Of a stretch of DNA of 64,000 bases, positions 53,439 through 64,000 are shown in pieces. How positions within the stretch are numbered: position 1 is the first letter of the stretch; every line of letters begins with the position of its first letter. This DNA is from an uncultured bacterium (GTDB taxonomy: Bacteria; Cyanobacteriota; Vampirovibrionia; Gastranaerophilales; Gastranaerophilaceae). The stretch covers positions 62,001 to 126,000 of the forward strand of contig CANENE010000001.1 in NCBI GenBank assembly GCA_947428835.1. The letters run 5' to 3'. The notes under the pieces are model-generated. The model saw only the letters and a list, made by a program, of their open reading frames with translations. It had not been told where the DNA came from and ran no database searches. The translations under genes were made by a program, and so were the position numbers.

Positions 53439-54419
53439 ATGAAAGTATCTTCGATTAATTTTTCACACACACAAAATTTAAAGTCCTCAAATATCAAAAA
53501 TAAAAAGGCAAATTTAGCATTTTATGGGCAAATTACACCTGATTTATTCAAGAAAACTCCTATTGATTATGCTTTTGTTCAAAAGTATAAAGGTAAAATC
53601 GAAGCAATTTTTGCCGACATCGATGGCACATTAAGCAAATCCAACAATATCGTAACTAAAAGAACAATAGATGCCGCTGAAATTTTGGAAAAACAAAGTA
53701 TTCCGCTTATTCTTACAACGGCAAGAACCTATGCAGATACTAAAATTATAATTGATAAACTCAGACATAAACCCCAATATAGCATAGTATTGGGTGGAGC
53801 TTCCATTATAGATAAAAATGGCAGCTATATTACCAAAAGCAAAATTTCACAAGATTCGGCAAGCAAGCTTATTAATTGGTTTAAAAAAGCTTTTGAAAAT
53901 AACGTTGGGTCGCATTTGGTTACATATTTTGATGATAAAACATATTGCACAAGCGATTTTAAGTTTCCCTGGGATTCAGAGCCCATTATAAAAACAGATA
54001 ATTTTTCAAAACTTTTAGAACAATCAACTATGCAAAAAGCAATTTTATTTACGGATAATAAAGACATAAAATCTTCTAAAGATATACTTAAAATGCTGAA
54101 AGTACAAGGCATTTCAGATTTTAGAGTAGATGGAAATGTATCAGGCGGATATGAATTTCAAAGCGCCAATGTTTCTAAAAGAAATGCAATTAAACATGTT
54201 TTAAAACTGCTTAAACTTGAAAAACTTGAACCTCAAAAAACGATGGCAATAGGCGATTCGAGCAATGATATTGAAATGCTTGAATATATAAAAAACAGTC
54301 AAGGACTTGCTGTTGCGATGGGAAATGCAAACCAAAATGTCAAAAGTCATAGCAATTTCATCACAGATGATGTAATTTCAGATGGCTTTGCACAGGTTAT
54401 AGAAAATCTTTTTGCTTAG
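53439..54419 (+). CDS. Cof-type HAD hydrolase with lineage-type N-terminus
   Basis: A 326-residue HAD-IIB phosphatase. The catalytic nucleophile motif FADIDGT has Asp60/Asp62; LILTTARTY is motif II, a Lys lies in the cap/core boundary region and MAIGDSSNDIEML is motif IV. Such enzymes dephosphorylate sugar phosphates or nucleotides. The first 30 residues (MKVSSINFSHTQ ... NLAFYGQ) are an addition not seen in normal Cof proteins and resemble the start of the decayed gene at 11678. The segment may target or modify the protein. It stands alone; substrate unknown. Confidence 0.8.
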   Translation: MKVSSINFSHTQNLKSSNIKNKKANLAFYGQITPDLFKKTPIDYAFVQKYKGKIEAIFADIDGTLSKSNNIVTKRTIDAAEILEKQSIPLILTTARTYADTKIIIDKLRHKPQYSIVLGGASIIDKNGSYITKSKISQDSASKLINWFKKAFENNVGSHLVTYFDDKTYCTSDFKFPWDSEPIIKTDNFSKLLEQSTMQKAILFTDNKDIKSSKDILKMLKVQGISDFRVDGNVSGGYEFQSANVSKRNAIKHVLKLLKLEKLEPQKTMAIGDSSNDIEMLEYIKNSQGLAVAMGNANQNVKSHSNFITDDVISDGFAQVIENLFA

Positions 54420-54521
54420 TGCTCTATAACAATTTCGGCTATCGTTACAATATTACGAAAATAGACATAAATATTTTAACATTATATTGTATACTATGTA
54501 TACTTATGTTAAAAATGCTAT

Positions 54522-57500
54522 ATGGAAAAGGGTAAAAAAGGTTTATTAGAACAATTAGGTTTTATACCAAAAAACGGCGCTGTTGGAATTTATCACAAAC
54601 AATATAAGCACCTTGAAAATTATTGTATAAATATCGATTTTTCCAAAGAAAAAATAGACTATGGCAATTTAATAAAATCGGATTACAAAACAACACAGAA
54701 TTTTTCTCAAGAAGAAAACTGGGTTATTTTGGAATGTGTAGACAGACTGCTTGAAAAAGGCTATAAACCTCAAAATATAATTTTAGAAAAAACCTGGATG
54801 GCAGGTCATGGCACTTCAGGCCGTTTAGATATTTGTGTAACTCGTGATGATGGCTCCGAATATCTTTTGATAGAATGCAAAACTTATGATAAAGAATTTG
54901 ATAAAGCCGTTTCTAAAATGTGTAAAGATGGCGGACAATTATTTACATATTTTAAATTCAGCAATAAAGCTGATTTAATAATGCTTTATGCATCAAAGCT
55001 TCAAAAAGGTAAAATAATTTACAAAAATCAAATTGTAAAAATCGAAGAAAACTATAGAGCAGGCGATGTAAAAGATTTTTGGGAAAGATGGAACAAATTA
55101 ACAAAAGACAACGGTGTATTTGATTGTTGGGTTAAACCATATTGTTTTGAAAGCAAGGCTTTGGTTAAAAGCCAGCTAAAAGCAATTAACCAAGAGGATT
55201 CAAGCTTCATCTTCAATCAATTTCTTGAAATCTTAAGGCACAACGTGGTATCAGACAAAGGAAATGCCTTTAATAAAATTTTTACTTTGTTTTTGTGTAA
55301 AGTTTATGATGAAACATCAAAACAAGATGATGAAGAGCTTGATTTTCAATGGAAAGAAGGAATTGATAATCACATAAATTTTCAGCTCCGTTTGACTGAC
55401 TTATATAAAAACGGCATGCTTAAATTTTTATCTAGAAAAGTAAGTGATTTCAATAAAGACGAATTTGAAAATAAATATAAAGATTTGCAGCCTGAAACCA
55501 AAAAAGCACTATTAGAGGAAATTAATAAATTAAGACTTGAAAAAAATAATGAATTTGCAATAAAAGAAGTTTATGACCATAGTTCATTTATTGAAAATGC
55601 AAAAATTGTTAAAGAAGTTGTCGAACTTCTGCAAGACTATCGCATAAGATACAACAAGCGCCAGCAATATTTATCCGATTTTTTTGAACTTCTTTTAACA
55701 ACAGGACTAAAGCAAGAAGCAGGACAATTTTTCACCCCTGTTCCTATTGCACAATTTATAATCAAAAGTCTGCCTTTAGATAAAATTACAGACGAAAAAT
55801 TAAAATCAAAAAATGGCGAATTACTGCCTTATATGATTGACTACGCCTCAGGAAGCGGGCATTTCATAACCGAATATATGCACGAAATTCAAAATATAAT
55901 TGATAAGAAAGATCCGAAAAATTATATAGAAGGAACTAAAAAAGATTTAATATACTGGCAAAATGCAAATTATGAGTGGGCAACAAAATATGTTTATGGC
56001 ATAGAAAAAGATTATAGGCTGGTAAAAGTCGGAAAAGTCGGCTGCTATTTGCACGGCGATGGTTTGGCAAATGTTATTTTAAGCGATGGTTTGGGAAATT
56101 TTGTTAATACAAAATATTATAAAGATAAATTAAAAAAACCAAATGAAGATAATTCAAAAGACAATCAGCAATTTGACATAATTTTAAGTAACCCTCCTTA
56201 TTCTGTATCTTCTTTTAGGCAAACAACAAGAGATTTTTACACAGAAAAAGATTTTGATTTATACGAAAAATTGACAGATAACAGCTCGGAAATTGAGTGC
56301 TTATTTGTTGAAAGAACAAAACAACTTTTAAAAGACGGCGGGATTGCAGGTATCATTTTACCAAGTTCAATTTTAACAAATACCGGAATTTATACCAAAA
56401 CAAGAGAGCTTTTACTTAAATATTTTGAAATTATTGCAATAACAGAGCTTGGTTCAAATACATTTATGGCAACAGGCACAAATACTGTTGTATTATTTTT
56501 ACGAAGAAGAAATAACTATGAATGCTTGAATCTAAAAAAAGCAGTTGATAAATTCTTTGATAATTATACCGATGCAGCAATAAATGAAATAGAAGCCCCT
56601 ATTCAAAAATACGTTAATTACGTTTGGCAGGGAATATCTGTTGAAGATTATATTTCATTTTTGAAACAAAACCCGAATGACAAAGTCAAAAACCACGATT
56701 TATATGAAGAATATATTCAAAAAATATTTTCAAATACCGAAAAAGAATTCTATAAAAAAGTTATAGAATTGGAAAAAGAAAAAATCTATTATTTTATTTT
56801 GGCATATCCTCAAAAACTTGTTGTTGTAAAAACAGGAGAAAAGGAAGCAGAAAAACAATTTCTAGGCTATGAATTTTCAAATCGCAGAGGTTCGGAAGGA
56901 ATCCACGCCATTCAAAGAGGCAAAAGTATTGATGAATGTACAAAACTTTTTGATATAAATGCTTTTGAAAATCCTAAAAAAGCAAGCACATATATCTATA
57001 AGGCTTTTGAAGACGAAGATATTGAAATAGATGATGAGCTGAAAGAAAACATTTCTCAAATTAATTTAGTTGATATGATAACTTTTGATAGAGTTGATTT
57101 TGAAAAAGTTATTAATACAAAAGCAAAAAAACAAACAAGAATTGAAAGCAAGTGGGATTGTAAATCAATAAAACAAATAGCAGATATTGAATATGGAACA
57201 AGAATTGTAAAAAAGAACAGTATAGGTAATGATTATCCCGTTTATGGCGGCGGCGGCGAAACCTTTAGAACAAACACATATAATCGCTCTTCATGTTATG
57301 TAATTTCAAGGTTTGGAATGTCTCCTAATTGTGTTCGATTTGTAAAAGATAAATTCTTTTTGAATGATTCGGGGTTAACTATAAAAACATTAGACAATAA
57401 ATCGGTATTGCAGGATTACCTGAATCAGTATTTATATTTAAATCAAAATTTAGTTTACAATTGTGGTCGCGGTGTGGCACAAAAAAATATTGATATGGAA

Positions 57501-58166
57501 ATATTTGGAGGACTAAAAATCCCACTTCCGCCAACAGATATACAGCAAAAAATTGTTGATGAGATTGAAGAAATTGAAAAGTGCAATAATAGCTATGAGT
57601 CAATTATTCAACAATGCAAAAATAAAATAGCATTATTGATAGCAGATAAACCTATTGATAGATTGGGAATTCTTTCTGAAATATCAATAATGAAAGCTGG
57701 CAAAAATATAAAGAATCCAAATATAAAAATGATAAATACCGGAAATTTATATCCTTGCTTTGGTGGAAATGGAATAAGAGGGTATGTCGAAAATTATTCA
57801 CATATGGGAATATATCCAATTATTGGACGGCAAGGAGCATTATGTGGCAATGTATGCCTTGCAGTTGGCAAATTTTATGCTACAGAGCACGCTGTAGTTG
57901 TTACAGCAAAAGAAAATGCAAATACAAAATGGCTTTATTACAAATTAATAAGTCTAAATTTAAATAAATATGCCAAAGGGACTGCTCAACCAGGTTTATC
58001 GGTTCAAAATATTTTAAAAGTTCAATTGAGAATTCCGAAATTAAATGACCAACAAAAAATAGTATCTCAAATAGAAAAGCTTGAAAAACAAATCAACGAA
58101 GCACAAGCAATAATTGATAATTCAAAGCAGCAAAAACAGGCAGTTTTAGATAAATACTTGAAATAA
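54522..58166 (+). CDS. single-chain restriction-methylation-specificity enzyme
   Basis: A 1214-residue fusion that both cuts and methylates DNA. Residues 60-150 form a PD-(D/E)xK nuclease like HsdR-N: GRLDI (D103), IECK (E118, K120) and a Gln-Leu-Phe-Thr-Tyr segment. Residues about 395-760 are an N6-adenine methyltransferase: GQFFTPVPIAQF, DYASGSGHFITEYM and SNPPYS. Residues about 870-1214 contain two target-recognition domains separated by a helical spacer (IPLPPTDIQQKIVDEI; IPKLNDQQKIVSQIEKLEKQ), as in HsdS. Type IIG/IIB-like enzymes have this order. A KAP NTPase gene follows 29 bases later. Confidence 0.85.
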   Translation: MEKGKKGLLEQLGFIPKNGAVGIYHKQYKHLENYCINIDFSKEKIDYGNLIKSDYKTTQNFSQEENWVILECVDRLLEKGYKPQNIILEKTWMAGHGTSGRLDICVTRDDGSEYLLIECKTYDKEFDKAVSKMCKDGGQLFTYFKFSNKADLIMLYASKLQKGKIIYKNQIVKIEENYRAGDVKDFWERWNKLTKDNGVFDCWVKPYCFESKALVKSQLKAINQEDSSFIFNQFLEILRHNVVSDKGNAFNKIFTLFLCKVYDETSKQDDEELDFQWKEGIDNHINFQLRLTDLYKNGMLKFLSRKVSDFNKDEFENKYKDLQPETKKALLEEINKLRLEKNNEFAIKEVYDHSSFIENAKIVKEVVELLQDYRIRYNKRQQYLSDFFELLLTTGLKQEAGQFFTPVPIAQFIIKSLPLDKITDEKLKSKNGELLPYMIDYASGSGHFITEYMHEIQNIIDKKDPKNYIEGTKKDLIYWQNANYEWATKYVYGIEKDYRLVKVGKVGCYLHGDGLANVILSDGLGNFVNTKYYKDKLKKPNEDNSKDNQQFDIILSNPPYSVSSFRQTTRDFYTEKDFDLYEKLTDNSSEIECLFVERTKQLLKDGGIAGIILPSSILTNTGIYTKTRELLLKYFEIIAITELGSNTFMATGTNTVVLFLRRRNNYECLNLKKAVDKFFDNYTDAAINEIEAPIQKYVNYVWQGISVEDYISFLKQNPNDKVKNHDLYEEYIQKIFSNTEKEFYKKVIELEKEKIYYFILAYPQKLVVVKTGEKEAEKQFLGYEFSNRRGSEGIHAIQRGKSIDECTKLFDINAFENPKKASTYIYKAFEDEDIEIDDELKENISQINLVDMITFDRVDFEKVINTKAKKQTRIESKWDCKSIKQIADIEYGTRIVKKNSIGNDYPVYGGGGETFRTNTYNRSSCYVISRFGMSPNCVRFVKDKFFLNDSGLTIKTLDNKSVLQDYLNQYLYLNQNLVYNCGRGVAQKNIDMEIFGGLKIPLPPTDIQQKIVDEIEEIEKCNNSYESIIQQCKNKIALLIADKPIDRLGILSEISIMKAGKNIKNPNIKMINTGNLYPCFGGNGIRGYVENYSHMGIYPIIGRQGALCGNVCLAVGKFYATEHAVVVTAKENANTKWLYYKLISLNLNKYAKGTAQPGLSVQNILKVQLRIPKLNDQQKIVSQIEKLEKQINEAQAIIDNSKQQKQAVLDKYLK

Positions 58167-58195
58167 TATTAAATTACAAAAGGACTATTAATTAA

Positions 58196-59530
58196 ATGAA
58201 ACAAGCAAAGCAAGAAGCTTTTTCGGATGATAAATTAAAAAGAAAAGACACCGCACTGCATTTTAAAAATATACTATTAAATACAGATTTGAATGTCTTT
58301 AGCCTTACTGCGCCTTGGGGAGGTGGTAAAACATATTTTATAAATAATCTTATCAAAATGTTGGAAAAAGATTCTATAAATGTTTTATATAATGCTTGGG
58401 AGTCTGATTTTTATGACTCACCTTTAATTCCCTTATTGGTTGAATTATTAAACAAACTTGAAATTTGTAACAAAAAATCAAAATTAGAAGAGGATATTAT
58501 TTGGAGCAAAAAATTTGCCGAAAAAATATGTAAAAGCACAACATTGAAAGCAGGACTAAACGCAGGAATTGCCAATTGTTCTTTAAATTTTGATTCAAAC
58601 AAGAAAATGATGGATTCAGAATATATAGAATTGAAAAATCAAATTCAAAAATTTAAAGATAAATTAAAATTAATTCAAAAAAAACTAAACAAAAAAATAA
58701 TTATATTTATAGATGAACTTGACCGTTGCCATCCAATGTACACAATAAAAACACTGGAAGTTATAAAGCATTTTTTTGGAATTTCAAATATTATATTTGT
58801 TTTGGCTGTCGACAAAAAACAAATTGAAAATTCTGTAAGAACAATTTATGGCATAAACAAAGGGCAAGAAAACGGATACTTAAGAAAATTTATTGATGTC
58901 GAATTTCAATTGCCAAATACAGATTACAATGATTTTATCAAATTTCACATAAATAAAATTTGGCATAAAATTGAAATATTTATTGAAAACAGTAGATATT
59001 ATAATTATTGTATGCATCAATTAATTGATCAATTTGGATATCTAAGGGGCATGGATATTGGAAAAGAGCAAGATTATCTTGCAAATTTGATTTTACAAAT
59101 TAGTTCTTTATTAAATTTTTCAATTAGAGATATTGAAAAATATTTTATGCGTTTTTCTTTAATTTTAGATGAACTAACAAGCAAAGATATACTTTTTATA
59201 GAGCCTTGCATTATACTTAATGCTTTATCAATGCATAATTTGGAAGAATTTAATAATTACATATATTCTAATCAAAGCGAACAAATAAAAGAAATCAATA
59301 AAACGATTCTATCTCATTGGAAAGGATTATTGTTTAAAGCATATAAAGAAGAACTTGATAATTTTTATAATCATAATTATCCAAATAATGAACCTCTGCG
59401 CAATAATGCTTTAAAGATAGAGCATATTCTTAACAATTTTATTTCCAAACATGCTAATGAACAAGAAAAATATCTTCAAGAATATCCATTAAAAATTAAA
59501 TTTATAAATAATTTTCAAACTTTTGATTAA
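58196..59530 (+). CDS. KAP-family P-loop NTPase
   Basis: A 444-residue KAP NTPase. Walker A is APWGGGKTYF (residues 39-48), NAWESDF is the conserved post-Walker segment, and Walker B is IIIFIDELDRCHP near 168-180, followed by LEVIKHFFGISNIIFVLAVDK. Many KAP proteins carry membrane helices inserted between the Walker motifs; none is visible here. KAP NTPases are frequent in bacterial defence loci and in phage-exclusion systems. It starts 30 bases after the restriction enzyme gene on the same strand, so a joint defence role is plausible but inferred. Confidence 0.85.
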   Translation: MKQAKQEAFSDDKLKRKDTALHFKNILLNTDLNVFSLTAPWGGGKTYFINNLIKMLEKDSINVLYNAWESDFYDSPLIPLLVELLNKLEICNKKSKLEEDIIWSKKFAEKICKSTTLKAGLNAGIANCSLNFDSNKKMMDSEYIELKNQIQKFKDKLKLIQKKLNKKIIIFIDELDRCHPMYTIKTLEVIKHFFGISNIIFVLAVDKKQIENSVRTIYGINKGQENGYLRKFIDVEFQLPNTDYNDFIKFHINKIWHKIEIFIENSRYYNYCMHQLIDQFGYLRGMDIGKEQDYLANLILQISSLLNFSIRDIEKYFMRFSLILDELTSKDILFIEPCIILNALSMHNLEEFNNYIYSNQSEQIKEINKTILSHWKGLLFKAYKEELDNFYNHNYPNNEPLRNNALKIEHILNNFISKHANEQEKYLQEYPLKIKFINNFQTFD

Positions 59531-59607
59531 TTAACCTTAGAATATACAATTCAAAAACAAGTATATTTAAGATTTTTCAAACAGGAATTTTATGGTATAA
59601 AAAAACT

Positions 59608-60594
59608 ATGTTTTCAAAAAGTGAAATAACAGATATTTTAAAAACCGACGAAAGAAATGAAGAGATCTTTTTTCTTGCAGATGAAACAAGAAAAAAATAT
59701 GTTGGAGATGAAATCCATCTTAGAGGTTTAATTGAATTTTCAAATATTTGTAAGTGTTCGTGTAAATACTGCGGACTTCAAGCCACAAATAAAAATATAG
59801 AAAGATACAGAATTTCTGTTGAAGAGGTTATATCTATCGCTAAATCTGCAAGCCAAACCGGCTACAAAACAATAGTTTTACAATCGGGAGAAGATGGTTT
59901 TTATACAAAAGAAATTATATGTAAAATCATTGAAGAAATTAAAAAACTTGATGTAGCTATAACTTTAAGCATTGGAGAAAGAAGTTATGAAGAACTTAAA
60001 GCGTTTAAAGATTCAGGTGCCGACAGATACTTGATTAGAATTGAAACAACGGATAAAAATTTATATAAAAAACTCCACCCAAATATGAGTTTTGAAAATA
60101 GAATTGAATGTCTTAAAAACTTAAAAAAATTAGGTTATGAAGTTGGAACAGGATGTTTGGTGGGGCTGCCTTATCAAACGATTGAATCATTGGCTGATGA
60201 TATCTTATTTTTTAAAGAAATTGATGCCGATATGGTTGGAATAGGCCCATTTATACCCCATCCGAATACTTGTCTTAAAGATGAAAAACAAGGAAGCTTT
60301 CTGCTTGCACTAAAAGTTATGGCGCTAACCAGGATTATGCTAAAAGACATAAATATTCCTGCAACAACTGCTATGGAAACTATCAACCCAAATGGAAGAA
60401 TAATTGCCCTTCAAAAAGGTGCAAATGTCGTTATGCCAAATTTAACAACAAGCGAATATCAAAAGAAATATGAAATCTATCCAAATAAAGCCAAGATAAA
60501 TAAAAACCTAAATAAATATTCGGACAAAATGCATTTAATTGGAAGGACAATAAGCTCAGGCTATGGATTTAGAGACAAGAAAAAACCCCAATAA
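59608..60594 (+). CDS. hydE: [FeFe]-hydrogenase maturase HydE, radical SAM
   Basis: A 328-residue radical SAM enzyme that helps build the H-cluster of [FeFe] hydrogenases with HydF and HydG. Cys48-x3-Cys52-x2-Cys55 binds the 4Fe-4S cluster in EFSNICKCSCKYCGLQA. IVLQSGEDGFYTKE, LSIGERSYEELKAFKDSGAD, GCLVGLPYQT and IGPFIPHPNT are strongly HydE-like, and MPNLTTSEYQKKYEIYPNKA is near the end. HydF, HydG and hydrogenase genes are not in the window. It is separated from the KAP gene by 77 bases and probably has its own promoter. It implies H2 metabolism in a fermenting anaerobe. Confidence 0.92.
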   Translation: MFSKSEITDILKTDERNEEIFFLADETRKKYVGDEIHLRGLIEFSNICKCSCKYCGLQATNKNIERYRISVEEVISIAKSASQTGYKTIVLQSGEDGFYTKEIICKIIEEIKKLDVAITLSIGERSYEELKAFKDSGADRYLIRIETTDKNLYKKLHPNMSFENRIECLKNLKKLGYEVGTGCLVGLPYQTIESLADDILFFKEIDADMVGIGPFIPHPNTCLKDEKQGSFLLALKVMALTRIMLKDINIPATTAMETINPNGRIIALQKGANVVMPNLTTSEYQKKYEIYPNKAKINKNLNKYSDKMHLIGRTISSGYGFRDKKKPQ

Positions 60595-60758
60595 AAAATT
60601 CATCGGGGCTACTGTCTGGAATTAAGAATAGCTGGAAGTTATGAAAAAGATAATAACTTAAACTTTTTATTCAAGTTTGTACTGATATTATAAAATATAC
60701 AAATTAATTTGTCAATATCAATTTATATTATATTTTATATTTTTTATATTTTGGAATT

Positions 60759-61476
60759 TTAATTTTTAAGCCATTCTAAACATAGTTTTAAAAAATCGTC
60801 TTCATAGCGCAAAAATAAGTCTTCTGCGTGAAAGCCGTCTTTATATTCTTTGTATTTTTTATACAAACTGCTTTTTCATAAAGCTCTCTTGTGTGCCAAA
60901 AGTGGACAGTAGGGTCTTTTTTGCCTGAAATAAAAAGGGTCGGAATTTTAATTTTATCAACAACATCAATAGGTTTTATCTTCTTTAATAGAATCGGATA
61001 TGGCCTGATTGAAGCAAATCTATCCAGTTCAAACTTTTTAAAAGTCTCGGCCCAGGCTTCTTTTTTCCACATTTGGTTTTCAATTTTGCTAAAGTCGGTT
61101 GGAGCAGATACTAATATAACTTTATCTATAGAAATACTTTTTGAAGCATAGATTGCTGCAATTGCAGCCCCTAAAGAAAAGCCTAAAAGGTATATTTTAT
61201 TGTATTTGTTTTTTCTTGCAAATCTTACAACCGCATCCGTATCCATAATTTCTTTGGATGTGAAAGTATAAGTTCCGCCGCTTTTTCCATGGCCTCTAAA
61301 ATCAAAAGAAATTACATCATAATATTTTGCAAAAAATTCAGATATTTTTAAAAAGCTTTTGAATCTTTTGTCATACACCACCCGGGAGCAATTATAATAA
61401 CTTCACCATAGCCGTTTTGATAATGGTTAATTGCAATATTTATTTTATCTTTTGCCATTAAATTATAATTTTTCAT
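60759..61476 (-). pseudogene. alpha/beta hydrolase with two frameshifts
   Basis: From ATG 61476 (GGAAG upstream) the frame reads MKNYNLMAKDKINIAINHYQ and IIIAPGWCMTKDSK, then is lost near 61356 at a T4 run; one base more restores SFLKISEFFAKYYDVISFDF. The nucleophile elbow LGFSLGAAIAA and FRGHGKSGG are intact. A second shift at the T6 run near 60857 hides the ending KYKEYKDGFHAEDLFLRYED, which carries the catalytic His, then a stop at 60759. Each lesion is one base at a homopolymer. The enzyme is otherwise a normal 230-240-residue serine hydrolase, probably esterase-like. Assembly error is a real alternative to decay. Confidence 0.75.
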
Positions 61477-61578
61477 CAATATTCTTCCAATTCTTATTTA
61501 TAATTCAACTCCGTGGTATAATATTTTAAATATTTTAGTAGTTTTTGTATCATTTTAACATATTAAAAGGAGAACATT

Positions 61579-62616
61579 TTGCTTGCCTGTGTATATAAAC
61601 AAAAAGAGTGTTTTGAATTAACCCAAAAGCCCAAACCAAAGCTTCTAAATTCAAAAGATGCGATTGTTAAAGTGACAATGAGCAGTATATGCACAAGTGA
61701 TTTGCACATTAAACACGGCTTTGTACCAAAAGCCGCATTAGGTGTTACGATAGGCCATGAGATGGTAGGAATTGTAGAAGAAATCGGCAATGATATAAAA
61801 AATATCAAAGTTGGAGACAGAGTCGCGGTTAATGTTGAGACATTCTGTGGCGAATGTTTCTTTTGCAAAAAAGGATATGTTAATAATTGCTTGGATAAAG
61901 ATGGCGGCTGGGCTTTAGGATGCCGCTTAGATGGTGCTCAAGCGGAATTTGTCCGTGTCCCTTTTGCGCACCAGGGTTTAAATAAAATTCCTGATAGTGT
62001 TTCAGATGAGCAGGCACTTTTTGTGGGAGATATCCTCTCAACAGGTTTTTGGGCAGCCAAGATTAGTGAAATTAAAGAAGATGATACGGTATTAATCATT
62101 GGAGCAGGACCGACAGGAATATGTACTTTACTATGTACTATGTTGAAAAATCCCAAAAAAATTATTATCTGCGAAAAAGATGAAACAAGAAGAGAATTTA
62201 TTAAAAAGCATTATCCGGCTGTAATTGTAGTAGCTCCTGAAAACTGCCTTGAAGTTGTAAATAAAGAAAGCACACATGGTGGAGCGGATGTGGTTTTGGA
62301 AGTTGCAGGAAGTAAAGATTCTTTTAAGATGGCTTGGGAAAGCGCAAGGGCAAATGCGATAGTTACAATTGTTGCACTTTATGATGAGCCGATGGTTTTG
62401 CCTTTGCCTGATATGTATGGGAAAAATCTCATATTTAAAACGGGAGGAGTAGATGGCTGTGATTGCAAGGAAATATTGTCTTTAATCGAGCAGGGAAAAA
62501 TCGACACAACTCCTTTAATTACACATAAATTTGCTCTTAAAGATATTGAAAAGGCATATGAGATGTTTGAAAAGAAACTGGAAAATGTCATAAAAATCGC
62601 AATTGTTAATGGATGA
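61579..62616 (+). CDS. zinc-dependent alcohol dehydrogenase
   Basis: A 345-residue medium-chain dehydrogenase. Catalytic zinc ligands appear in SSICTSDLHIKHG (Cys) and TIGHEMVGIVEEIG (His-Glu); the structural zinc site is CGECFFCKKGYVNNC. The Rossmann motif is VLIIGAGPTGICTLL, and the ribose-binding acidic residue lies in IIICEKDETR, which suggests NAD. The ending is typical (IEQGKIDTTPLITHKFALKD). Clostridial secondary alcohol and butanediol dehydrogenases are the nearest style. TTG 61579 is the start, with AAAAGGAGAA six bases upstream. It is a stand-alone gene; substrate not assigned. Confidence 0.88.
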   Translation: MLACVYKQKECFELTQKPKPKLLNSKDAIVKVTMSSICTSDLHIKHGFVPKAALGVTIGHEMVGIVEEIGNDIKNIKVGDRVAVNVETFCGECFFCKKGYVNNCLDKDGGWALGCRLDGAQAEFVRVPFAHQGLNKIPDSVSDEQALFVGDILSTGFWAAKISEIKEDDTVLIIGAGPTGICTLLCTMLKNPKKIIICEKDETRREFIKKHYPAVIVVAPENCLEVVNKESTHGGADVVLEVAGSKDSFKMAWESARANAIVTIVALYDEPMVLPLPDMYGKNLIFKTGGVDGCDCKEILSLIEQGKIDTTPLITHKFALKDIEKAYEMFEKKLENVIKIAIVNG

Positions 62617-62620
62617 GTTA

Positions 62621-63941
<1,321 letters not shown>

Positions 63942-64000
63942 TTTGTTTACTAATTCTCTGTAAATAAGTTTTTTATATCTGTATATAGTAGTTTTAAATG

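Overview
The window is AT-rich bacterial DNA. It suggests a gut member of the non-photosynthetic sister group of Cyanobacteria (Gastranaerophilales / Vampirovibrionia, 'Melainabacteria'). The reasons are a diderm gene set (autotransporter, RND-type adaptor, M16 pair), pseudopilin and PilT genes, a [FeFe]-hydrogenase maturase, and several large lineage-type proteins that begin with a short N-terminal segment such as KVSSINF or NINFQG. The taxonomic call is inference from gene style, not from a marker gene.

Layout. 1-3914: an incomplete MurT-like gene, a small membrane protein, a secreted-looking low-complexity protein and a pseudopilin. 3920-10905: a surface-glycan cluster with three glycosyltransferase genes followed by rfbC-rfbB-rfbD-rfbA for dTDP-L-rhamnose. 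10906-19711: a decayed TPR-like gene, an EF-hand-like protein, a glycosyltransferase, lysS, a phosphohexomutase-like gene and a large lineage protein. 19876-25815: a REC-histidine kinase and a LuxR-type regulator, then an exported protein, an RND-type adaptor and a porter-domain protein that seems to lack the RND membrane domain. 25944-27393: a 56-residue gene, then an HspR-like MerR regulator divergent from two small XRE proteins around a perfect palindrome. 27711-32278: def-fmt-aroH and two M16 peptidases. 32404-37615: pilT, a zinc-ribbon protein, recO, an XRE regulator and a YtxH/DUF948 cluster.

37812-43513 is the most accessory-looking part. A tRNA-Asn gene is followed by repeated segments, an unrecognised effector-like protein, and two tandem copies of a toxin-like / membrane-protein module. 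Both copies share promoter, leader hairpin, ribosome binding site and N-terminus. The second toxin-like gene is broken by two frameshifts, while its overlapping membrane partner is intact. Further on are a large protein made of NUMOD/IENR1-like repeats, a decayed gene, a Pmp-type autotransporter, a TspO homologue, a HAD phosphatase, a single-chain restriction-modification-specificity enzyme with a KAP NTPase, hydE, a twice-frameshifted hydrolase, a zinc alcohol dehydrogenase, and a chimeric, frameshifted hsdM at the right edge.

Several frameshifts lie in or near homopolymer runs, so assembly error must be excluded before calling those genes dead. All assignments come from reading motifs; no database search was possible.
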